From Alphaproteobacteria bacterium (GTDB lineage Bacteria > Pseudomonadota > Alphaproteobacteria > Caulobacterales > Parvularculaceae), in assembly GCA_016125455.1 (NCBI GenBank), contig WGLS01000001.1:62001-126000 (forward strand): a stretch of DNA of 64,000 bases, written 5' to 3'. Numbering within the stretch: position 1 is the first letter of the stretch; every line of letters starts with the position of its first letter. The notes under the pieces are model-generated. The model searched no databases. It saw only the letters and a program-made list of their open reading frames with translations, and was not told the origin of the DNA. This document shows, piece after piece, positions 1 to 6,607 of the stretch. The translations under genes were made by a program, and so were the position numbers.

Positions 1-1853
1 TCAGCGGCGAGTTCTTCCAGAACGTCAGCCTTCGTCGACCAGGCGCCTTTCGACGTCTTGCGCCCCCCTGGCAGCCCAAGCCGGCCAAAGAGAATTTCGG
101 AAATCTGCTTCGGCGAACCGATATTGAATTCCTCTCCGGCCAGTTCGTGCGCCTCCGCCTCATGGGCGGCCATACGCTGGGCGAACTCGCCGGAAAGACG
201 CGAGAGCACCTTCACGTCGACCTTTACGCCTTCGCGCTCCATGTCGGCTATAACCTGCGCAAGCGGACGCTCCAGCGTTTCGTAGACCGTCGCCTTGCCC
301 TCCGCGGCGAGGCGCGGCTTGAGAACGGCATGCAGGCGCAAGGTGACGTCAGCGTCCTCGGCGGCGTACTTCGCCGCTTCCTTTATTGGAATCTGGTCAA
401 ACGTTTTCTGTTTCTTGCCTGTGCCCGCGATATCCGAAAACTTGATCGTCGCATGGCCGAGGTGGCGCTCGGCAAGCTCGTCCATGCCATGCCCGCCACG
501 CCCGCAGTCCAGCGCATAGGAGATCAGCATCGTGTCGTCGATCGGCGCGACCTTGACGCCATATCGTCCGAGCACGTTCAAATCGTATTTCAGGTTCTGC
601 CCGATCTTTAGAATAGCGGGGTCGGACAAAACGGGCCGGAGGATATCGAGCGCCGTCTCGATCGGCATCTGGCGCTTTGCGTCGGCGTCGCCGCCCGCGC
701 CGTCAAGGTCTAGATCGAGGCTGTCGCCGCCGTGGCCAAGCGGCACATAGCAGGCTTCGCCGGGCGCAACTGCAAGGCACACGCCGACAAGGTTGGCGGA
801 CATTGCCCGCAGGCTGTTCGTCTCGGTGTCGACCGCCAGCAGGCCCCGGCGATAGGCTCGGGCGACAAATTCTCTTAGCCGCGCCGGATCGAACATGGTC
901 TCATATTCCGATTTTTCCGGCGAGGGGACGGGCGGCGCGGTCGCGGGCGCCCCGCCCGATCCGAGATCGCTTTCAACGCGCCGGGCTATTGTCGTGAACT
1001 CCATTTCCCTGAAGAAGCGAAGCAATGGTTCCGGATCAATCTTGCGAACCGCCATTGCGTCAATCGGTTCGGGCAGCGGCACGTCGTCCTTGAGCTGAAC
1101 GAGTTGCTTTGAAATCCGCGCATTTTCGGCAAACTCGATAAGGTTCTCGCGACGCTTGGTCTGCTTGATCTCGCCGGCGCGGGCGAGAAGCGTTTCAACG
1201 TCGCCGAATTCCTCGATCAATTGCGCTGCCGTCTTGACGCCAATTCCGGGCACGCCAGGCACATTGTCGACGCTGTCGCCAGCGAGAGCCTGGATGTCGA
1301 CGACCTTCTCCGGGCCAAGACCGAATTTCTCAATGACTTCTTCGCGGCCGATCCGTCTGTTTTTCATTGTGTCGAACATCGTCACGCGGTCGGAGACGAG
1401 TTGCATCAGGTCCTTGTCCGAGGAGATGATGACGCATTCCCCGCACCCGCGTTCGATTTCCCGGGCATAGGACGCAATGATGTCGTCGGCTTCGACGTTT
1501 TCGACCTCTATGCACGGAACGCCAAAGGCGCGCGTAGCGTCGCGGACAAGCGGGAATTGAGGCGCAAGGTCTTCGGGCGGGGGCGGCCGGTTGGCTTTGT
1601 AATCCTTGTAAAGATCGTTTCGAAACGTCTTTGAGGAGTAATCGAAAATGACGGCGAAGTGCGTCGGATCATGCTCGTCGCCCATATCGGTCAACAACTT
1701 GTAGAGCATGTTGCAAAAGCCGGAGACGGCGCCGACGGGCAAGCCGTCCGACTTCCGCGTCAATGGCGGGAGAGCATGGTAGGCGCGAAAAATGTAGGCG
1801 GAGCCGTCGACAAGATAGAGACGGCGGTCGTTGTTGCTGTTTTTGCTCGGCAT
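1..1853 (-). CDS. polA: DNA polymerase I, N-terminal part (cut by window edge)
   Basis: Pol I fills gaps in lagging-strand synthesis and excision repair. The minus-strand frame starts at ATG 1853 with MPSKNSNNDRRLYLVDGSAY and stays open to base 1, giving about 617 of the roughly 930-1000 residues usual for the family. The N-terminal 5'-nuclease domain is clear (GDSVDNVPGVPGIG helix-hairpin-helix segment). A complete 3'-5' proofreading domain follows, with all three exonuclease motifs readable: DTET, NLKYD and YAAEDAD. The start of the polymerase domain (GRLGLPGGRKTSKGAWST) is present; the catalytic palm lies outside the window. Proofreading therefore looks intact, which is not so in all bacterial Pol I. 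It is divergent from the VOC gene at 1989. Confidence 0.95.
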   Translation of the reverse strand, partial: MPSKNSNNDRRLYLVDGSAYIFRAYHALPPLTRKSDGLPVGAVSGFCNMLYKLLTDMGDEHDPTHFAVIFDYSSKTFRNDLYKDYKANRPPPPEDLAPQFPLVRDATRAFGVPCIEVENVEADDIIASYAREIERGCGECVIISSDKDLMQLVSDRVTMFDTMKNRRIGREEVIEKFGLGPEKVVDIQALAGDSVDNVPGVPGIGVKTAAQLIEEFGDVETLLARAGEIKQTKRRENLIEFAENARISKQLVQLKDDVPLPEPIDAMAVRKIDPEPLLRFFREMEFTTIARRVESDLGSGGAPATAPPVPSPEKSEYETMFDPARLREFVARAYRRGLLAVDTETNSLRAMSANLVGVCLAVAPGEACYVPLGHGGDSLDLDLDGAGGDADAKRQMPIETALDILRPVLSDPAILKIGQNLKYDLNVLGRYGVKVAPIDDTMLISYALDCGRGGHGMDELAERHLGHATIKFSDIAGTGKKQKTFDQIPIKEAAKYAAEDADVTLRLHAVLKPRLAAEGKATVYETLERPLAQVIADMEREGVKVDVKVLSRLSGEFAQRMAAHEAEAHELAGEEFNIGSPKQISEILFGRLGLPGGRKTSKGAWSTKADVLEELAA

Positions 1854-1988
1854 GCGAGTCCTGGCGTGGAAGACTTTTCGGCGGCGGCGGCCGGACGCCT
1901 AGCTTATGCGATCCGCAACTTGCCGACGCAAGAAGCACGCGCCGTCGCGGCCGCTCAGGCTCGCTGCGAAGAAAAATGGGAGAGAGAG

Positions 1989-2408
1989 ATGAAAGTGCTG
2001 GGCATGCGGTTTTGCCGGGTCGCGTCGCCGGACGACGCAAAGGGGTTGGCGGCGATGCTCCGGTCGCTTGGCCTGCCGGAGACGCCCCTCGGGCCGCCAT
2101 CGTCATCGGATAGCTTCAATGGAGCCGTGTTTCCGACCGGGGACGCGGCAAGCGGATCGTGGATCGAGCTGTGGCCCGCCGGCCCGCAGATGCCGAGCAC
2201 GACCATGCTGCAGATAGTCGTCGACGACGCGGACGCGTTCGCTGAACACGCCCGGACCAACGGGCTTGAACCCAAAGGGCCGGACATCGCCCACGGCGAG
2301 CGGATCTATTATCTCGAAGGGCCGGGCGGCCTGCCAGTGTCTTTTCAGTCAAAGGCGTCGCCAGAACAAGATCGCGATGAAACCAGCCCGGGCCAGGGCG
2401 CGATTTAG
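1989..2408 (+). CDS. VOC (glyoxalase/bleomycin-resistance) superfamily protein
   Basis: A 139-residue protein with the beta-alpha-beta-beta-beta look of a VOC domain: MKVLGMRFCRVASPDDA at the start and the segment HGERIYYLEGPGGLPVSFQ near the end, where VOC proteins place a metal-binding Glu. The reading frame is open further upstream, but that stretch overlaps the divergent polA gene. ATG 1989 is preceded by a purine-rich GGGAGAGAG, so I use that start. VOC members include dioxygenases, lyases and drug-binding proteins; the sequence does not tell which. The last about 15 residues (EQDRDETSPGQG) look disordered. Confidence 0.7.
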   Translation: MKVLGMRFCRVASPDDAKGLAAMLRSLGLPETPLGPPSSSDSFNGAVFPTGDAASGSWIELWPAGPQMPSTTMLQIVVDDADAFAEHARTNGLEPKGPDIAHGERIYYLEGPGGLPVSFQSKASPEQDRDETSPGQGAI

Positions 2409-2437
2409 ATCGGACCTATCTGGCGACGGGCAGTCTC

Positions 2438-3016
2438 TTAACTGCCGAAGGTCAACGCATCGCGAGGCAATGCCTCGCCGGTCGCGTGGGCAAGCGCCGT
2501 CCAGTGCATCGTCTCATCGGCTGCGAGCCTCGCGGCGACGCGCGCCAGTTCGGCGTCTTCGAACGAGGGTATGACGCCGAGATATGCGTTGGCGGCGCCG
2601 AGTTCGAGCCGCTTCGCCAATGCAAGAACGTCGGCTTCGTTGCGGATGGAGCGGGCGTCAAGCACCTCTTCATAGTGGGCGCGGGACCGCTCGCCCACTG
2701 GCGTGCCGCCGAGTTGGCCGATCGTCGCGACGAGCGCGTCGCGATGTTCCTTGTGGTGCGTCTGGAACAAGATCGCGACGGCCATGGTCGCGGCCGCCAG
2801 CAGACCGCTTTCAGCGCCAATCTGATAGGCGGCGATCGCTTCATGCTCTAGTCCGAGCGCGATATTGAGAATTTCAACATCGTTCCCGACGTTGGCGGTC
2901 ATTTTCTTTTCGCTGACGGCCAGCGCCGGCGCGCCCGCCAGCAATCCAAGGCTTGTCGCTGAAAGAACGGCACCGCCAAGAAGCACGCGGCGCGATGGGT
3001 TGATCGATTGAGACAT
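2438..3016 (-). CDS. Tat-exported ferritin-like domain protein
   Basis: A 192-residue protein opening with MSQSINPSRRVLLGGAVLSA, a twin-arginine-like signal, followed by a hydrophobic segment and an Ala-rich cleavage region. The mature part is a four-helix ferritin-like bundle: LNIALGLEHEAIAAYQ supplies the first Glu/His pair, THHKEHRDAL the second, and ADETMHW a late one. Such proteins usually bind a di-iron centre in the periplasm and may act in oxidative-stress defence or as unassigned oxidases. ATG 3016 is chosen because GGGGAAGG precedes it at good spacing and it begins the signal peptide; a longer frame reaches 3103. Function beyond the fold is not assignable. Confidence 0.75.
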   Translation of the reverse strand: MSQSINPSRRVLLGGAVLSATSLGLLAGAPALAVSEKKMTANVGNDVEILNIALGLEHEAIAAYQIGAESGLLAAATMAVAILFQTHHKEHRDALVATIGQLGGTPVGERSRAHYEEVLDARSIRNEADVLALAKRLELGAANAYLGVIPSFEDAELARVAARLAADETMHWTALAHATGEALPRDALTFGS

Positions 3017-3113
3017 GTTGCCTTCCCCTTGTGAAATGGGATTCAAGCGGCGCGTCAGACTGCGCACGAGATAGCAACGTCGACCGGCGGGCGAAGGATG
3101 CATAAAAACACGA

Positions 3114-3141
3114 AACGGGGCCGCTTTCTCGCGGCCCCGCT
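3114..3141 (-). terminator. Rho-independent terminator
   Basis: A perfect 9-bp stem, CGGGGCCGC / GCGGCCCCG (3116-3124 and 3131-3139), with a 6-nt loop. Read on the minus strand it is followed by TTTCGTGTTTTT, so it should end transcripts of the gene at 3189-3503. A short T run also follows on the plus strand, so it could work in both directions. Confidence 0.7.
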
Positions 3142-3188
3142 TTTGCCTTGGCGGCTATCCACCTGATTTCTTTACTTCTTCTCCCGAC

Positions 3189-3503
3189 CTATTCGCTCGC
3201 GTAAAGGGTCTCGTTGATCCGGTCGATCAGGTCGAGTTTCAGTTGCGCCATCAGGTCCGCCCTGGCGCCATTGATAAGTCCTGCGAAACAGACGCCGCTC
3301 GACGTGGCATCAGCGTTGTGAACCAGCTCGTCGCACAGCGCCGACCCATCCAGCCGCAAGCCGGCGTTCAATGACTCAGTGAAGAACGCCTCCGACGACT
3401 GCGGCCGCCCAAACTCGAACTTGTATGTCGGCGTCGTCGGCGTGGCCGAAGCAGTGGACGCCAGCGATGACAGCGCGATCGCGGCAAGAATGGTCTTCCT
3501 CAT
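3189..3503 (-). CDS. Small secreted protein, function unknown
   Basis: A 104-residue protein with a typical Sec signal peptide (MRKTILAAIALSSLASTASA, then TPTTPTYKF). The mature part has two cysteines (ALCDEL and GVCFAGL) that could form a disulfide. I do not recognise the family. ATG 3503 is well placed at the start of the signal. The gene stands alone with its own terminator downstream, and a 10-bp direct repeat lies just upstream of the start. Confidence 0.6.
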   Translation of the reverse strand: MRKTILAAIALSSLASTASATPTTPTYKFEFGRPQSSEAFFTESLNAGLRLDGSALCDELVHNADATSSGVCFAGLINGARADLMAQLKLDLIDRINETLYASE

Positions 3504-3926
3504 GTCTTCTCTCCCGTTCTGGAAACAATTCGCCAGACAATTCGCCGGGTTGCGTTGGGTCTCTCCCCACCGGCGATGAACTGGAAATGGGGACTGCCCG
3601 CTGGATTGCCTGAGCGCCTCGTGAGAAGCGTCTGAACAATTCTGAGTTTCCGCTGAGTTCGCATTTCCTTTTTGAAAACAGTTATCTGTGCGCCCCTGAC
3701 GGAAAGGATGATGGTTCTTGCGACGATGCCCAGCTGGCGAAGCACGCCTGGTGCCGGCCTCGACAGGTTGTGGATGGCCAGTTGATCTTCACGGTTTTGC
3801 CGCGTCGCGGCACCACTGGTTCGCTCACAATTTCGGCTCGGGTCGTTCTGCACATCGCCTGCTATTTCACTGGTTGCGACCCTTGCGCGCCGAGCGCGCT
3901 GAAGTAGTCTCGACCCACGCTGCGAG
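3504..3926. other. Intergenic region between divergent genes
   Basis: 423 bases without a convincing gene. A minus-strand open frame covers most of it, but its product is Arg-rich and low-complexity and has no family resemblance. The region must hold the promoters of the secreted-protein gene (minus) and the B12-binding protein gene (plus). Apart from the ACAATTCGCC direct repeat next to the minus-strand start I see no clear motif. Confidence 0.5.
3525..3546. repeat. 10-bp direct repeat upstream of the secreted-protein gene
   Basis: ACAATTCGCC occurs twice, at 3525-3534 and 3537-3546, a 12-bp period that puts both copies on nearly the same helix face. It lies 22 bp upstream of the ATG at 3503, where a regulator or the core promoter would sit. 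Direct reading only; no regulator is known. Confidence 0.5.
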
Positions 3927-4754
3927 ATGGCCATGGAAGATCAGGACGTTTTTTTTGACGCCGGGGCCTTGATCCGTACGGCAACTCTCTTTGCCGCCAA
4001 GCGTCGCGAATTCGCAGAGGACGCCCTCGAAGCATTGACGACGGATATAGTTGGCCATCTGGCGTCCAGGGCGAGACCAGATCCGGTTCTGGACGGCACA
4101 GGGATAAACGATGCGAGCGTGGACGCGTTTTGCGATGCGTTGATCGATCCGACGCCGGACGCCGCTCTTGAATTCATCGAAAGAAGGCGCGCCGAAGGCG
4201 TCACGCGCCAGGGCGTATATCTTGGCTATGTCGGCGCCGCGGCGCGTCGGCTTGGCGAACGTTGGGAAGGAGACCTTCTCTCGTTCGCCGACGTCACAAT
4301 CGGGTCGGGCCATCTTTATGCCCTTATGCGGGCCATGCGAGCGGAACGGCCGACCAAACAGCCTCCGTATGATGCGCGACGGCGCGCGCTCTTCGCCACG
4401 GTCCCTTCCGAACACCACAGCGTCGGCATTACCGTCGCCGCGAACCTGTTCCGCGATGCAGGCTGGGAAATCGACACGCAGGTCGGCCGGGATCACAACG
4501 AGCTTCTTGCGCATGTCGAACGGACAAGACCGCAGATCATCGGTCTGTCGCTTAGCACCGAAAACCGGTTTGGCGCGCTTGTCCGCCTCGTTGTTGCGAT
4601 GAGGATCGTCATGCACGACGCGATCATTGGCGTTGCGCCTGCCGCCAACCTGAATTCGGAACGGATTCTCGATCTCGTGGATATCGACCTGCTGTTCGAA
4701 GACGCGCTTTCCGCCCGTGCGCAGCTTGAGCAAATGATCGAGTTGCGCTGCTAA
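3927..4754 (+). CDS. Cobalamin-binding domain protein (AerR/PpaA-like)
   Basis: A 275-residue protein with a helical cap region (RRLGERWEGDLLSFADVTIG, the W-G-D-F-A-V-T pattern of B12-binding cap domains) followed by a Rossmann-like B12-binding domain. The cobalt-ligand motif is EHHSVG, matching (D/E)xHxxG with the His kept. The usual late GG is replaced by GVAPAA. No HTH or methyltransferase domain is attached, which fits the stand-alone AerR/PpaA class; those proteins modulate a partner repressor in photosynthetic alphaproteobacteria. No photosynthesis genes are visible here, so the role is inferred only at class level. Start may be ATG 3927 or the ATG two codons later. Confidence 0.7.
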   Translation: MAMEDQDVFFDAGALIRTATLFAAKRREFAEDALEALTTDIVGHLASRARPDPVLDGTGINDASVDAFCDALIDPTPDAALEFIERRRAEGVTRQGVYLGYVGAAARRLGERWEGDLLSFADVTIGSGHLYALMRAMRAERPTKQPPYDARRRALFATVPSEHHSVGITVAANLFRDAGWEIDTQVGRDHNELLAHVERTRPQIIGLSLSTENRFGALVRLVVAMRIVMHDAIIGVAPAANLNSERILDLVDIDLLFEDALSARAQLEQMIELRC

Positions 4755-4820
4755 CCCGCCGACTTGACAGAGGCGGGGAACCCTGTCGCCAGCCGACGCC
4801 AACCTGGCGAGCAGATCAGA

Positions 4821-5417
4821 TCAATGGCGCGCTGCACGATACATTGGCGTAACGAGCGGGGCCGCGCCTGACCTGATTTCGCCCATCACCTCGAAGCCGT
4901 GCCGTTCATATAGCGAAATGTTGCGGGGGTTCGAGCTTTCCAGATAGGCGGGAAGGCGATCTTCATCAATCAGGCTGCACGCGTGCTTCATCAAGGCGCC
5001 GCCCAACCCCTGACCAAGGTAAGCCGGATCCGCTCCAATAATAGGAAGATACCAGTGCCTTTCATTGGGATGATAGGATTCCATCCCTTCAAAGACGCCA
5101 GCCATATCTTCCAGTCGGTCTGCCGGAACCATGTCAGGAAGCAGGGCCATCATGGCCTCGCCGTCCTGCTCGACTCCCGGCGGCAGCCACAGAGCCGCCG
5201 CTTGGCCATCATTGGCGATCAAGGCGCTGGAATGCTCAAACGCGTCGCCGCCAAACAGAGTCATGAACTCGAGAAGCGGCCCAAGGTATGTTTCGGCGGA
5301 AGGCGAAGCAAAGCGAGCGAGCGGGTCCGTCGCAAACGCGAGCATGATTGTCCGCATGATGCGCTGACGGTCGTCAGGTGTGGCTATGCTTATGGTCGGC
5401 GGTTGATCGTGCTGCAT
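4821..5417 (-). CDS. GNAT family N-acetyltransferase
   Basis: A 198-residue acyl-CoA-dependent acetyltransferase. The acetyl-CoA loop is readable as GADPAYLGQGLGGALMKH (motif A, Q/R-x-x-G-x-G/A), and SNPRNISLYERHGFEVMGE is the classical motif B. The substrate is unknown. I start at ATG 5417; a TTG at 5432 in the same frame would encode Gly-Gly-Gly from the G tract and is less likely. The ten-G tract lies immediately upstream of the start, where the ribosome binding site should be. Confidence 0.85.
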   Translation of the reverse strand: MQHDQPPTISIATPDDRQRIMRTIMLAFATDPLARFASPSAETYLGPLLEFMTLFGGDAFEHSSALIANDGQAAALWLPPGVEQDGEAMMALLPDMVPADRLEDMAGVFEGMESYHPNERHWYLPIIGADPAYLGQGLGGALMKHACSLIDEDRLPAYLESSNPRNISLYERHGFEVMGEIRSGAAPLVTPMYRAARH

Positions 5418-5420
5418 TAT

Positions 5421-5430
5421 CCCCCCCCCC
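5421..5430. repeat. Ten-base C/G homopolymer at the acetyltransferase start
   Basis: Ten consecutive C on the plus strand, read as G10 on the mRNA strand, ending 3 bases before the ATG at 5417. It overlaps the Shine-Dalgarno position, so slippage would change SD spacing rather than frame. If the TTG at 5432 is used, slippage would instead shift frame. Homopolymers of this length are also common assembly-error sites. Confidence 0.8.
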
Positions 5431-5632
5431 AAACGGTGACATCTTGAGAGGTCATATCACACCCGTCATGAAAGCCGTCATTTCATTCGCTGCGCCCAAT
5501 CGCCTTCGCCAACAGGATCGTTGGCGGGATCGTCGCTTTCAGGCGTGTTCAATTGGCGATTCGCAGCGGCAAATACCGCTGCAAGGCGTTAGTGAGTGGC
5601 CTAAACCAACTGGATTGTCTGTTTTCGGAAAA

Positions 5633-5708
5633 TGGTGCCGCATGCCGGACTCGAACCAGCGACCCCCTCATTACGAATGAGGTGCTCTACCAACTGAGCT
5701 AATGCGGC
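5633..5708 (-). tRNA. tRNA-Thr (anticodon CGU)
   Basis: A 76-nt cloverleaf on the minus strand. Acceptor stem GCCGCAT pairs perfectly with ATGCGGC; the D arm is GCTC-AGTTGGTA-GAGC; the anticodon stem CCTCA/TGAGG encloses TTCGTAA, giving anticodon CGT (reads ACG, Thr). The T arm is GCTGG-TTCGAGT-CCGGC. Discriminator A and the 3' CCA are encoded in the DNA. No neighbouring tRNA is present. Confidence 0.95.
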
Positions 5709-5804
5709 CCGGGCGGCAAACCGACGCGCTGCCGCCAAGTAGCGGGGTCCTAGCGAGATGGCCGCCTGGGCGCAAGTCTCATCGCGCTGCGCGGCGGATC
5801 GCGA

Positions 5805-6461
5805 TCAGGAAGCTCGTTTGCCCCACGCTGGTCTGGAAAAGCCAAATGAGAGCCTGGCCGGCCGCGCGGTCGTCTGCGGCGCCCGACGATCCCCGTCGTC
5901 CGAGGAGGAATTGTCCAGCGTTGGCCCCCTCACCGCATCGAATTCAACGCCGAACGCGCCATTGCTGGCCCGCACGACCGCTCCGGGCGTATTGTTGATA
6001 ACGACCCGGTCGCCAACGCGAAGGGTAGCGGTCGTTTCGATGAAGGCGCCGGACAGCGACACGTCCCTGACCCGGCAGGGGACAGCGCCTTCGGTCGTTT
6101 CGGCTGTCGTCTCAAGACGCCAGCAGGGCACGCGGATCGCCTCACGGCGCTCCGTCACTGCACCAGCCGGCGCACTTTCGTCTTCAGGAAGGGGCGTCTC
6201 GCCAGCGACAATCATGGGTTCGGACGTTGCGAAGCGGATCGCGAAACCCTTGTCAAACCGCCGGACGATCCGTCCCTCGATCGACTGGCCGGTTTCGAAG
6301 CGGGCGGTAACGATGTCGCCGATCGATGTTTCGGCGTCGCAAGAAAATGCAATGACCGAGTCCGATTGACCGAGCGCCTTTGCTGCTCCGACCTCGACGC
6401 CATTGATGGCGATCTCGACGTTCCCGCGCGCGAGGACGCGCCGTTTGCCGCATTCGTCCAT
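5805..6461 (-). CDS. PilZ domain protein (putative c-di-GMP receptor)
   Basis: A 218-residue soluble protein. The C-terminal half carries a PilZ domain with the c-di-GMP signature: RREAIR (RxxxR) followed by RDVSLSGAFIE ((D/N)xSxxG). The N-terminal half (residues about 10-90, INGVEVGAAK ... IEGRIVRRFDKGFAIRF) looks like a second, degenerate PilZ-type barrel without the ligand motifs. PilZ proteins link c-di-GMP to motility, adhesion or polysaccharide output. No partner gene is adjacent, so the target is unknown. ATG 6461 is the natural start. Confidence 0.85.
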   Translation of the reverse strand: MDECGKRRVLARGNVEIAINGVEVGAAKALGQSDSVIAFSCDAETSIGDIVTARFETGQSIEGRIVRRFDKGFAIRFATSEPMIVAGETPLPEDESAPAGAVTERREAIRVPCWRLETTAETTEGAVPCRVRDVSLSGAFIETTATLRVGDRVVINNTPGAVVRASNGAFGVEFDAVRGPTLDNSSSDDGDRRAPQTTARPARLSFGFSRPAWGKRAS

Positions 6462-6607
6462 GACAGCCAGCTCCCGTCATTCCAAGACTGGAGCCGAATG
6501 CTAGGCGGTTCCGCCTCCCAAAGGCTGAACGCCAAAGTTTGGGTTTGCGGGGCGGCGTTTACCGATTGCCGCGCGCGTTTGGCGGGACGGCGGTGGGGCT
6601 GACCTCG

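Noticed and set aside
3500-3934. 144-codon minus-strand frame in the 3.5-3.9 kb gap
   Set aside because: Low-complexity Arg/Thr-rich translation overlapping the secreted protein start; no ribosome site or similarity.
4755-4777. CCCGCC/GGCGGG hairpin between the B12-binding and GNAT genes
   Set aside because: Only 6 bp with an 11-nt loop and no T run; too weak to call a terminator.
3867-4802. 311-codon minus-strand open frame opposite the B12-binding gene
   Set aside because: The plus-strand protein has a recognisable fold and cobalt-ligand motif; this frame has none.
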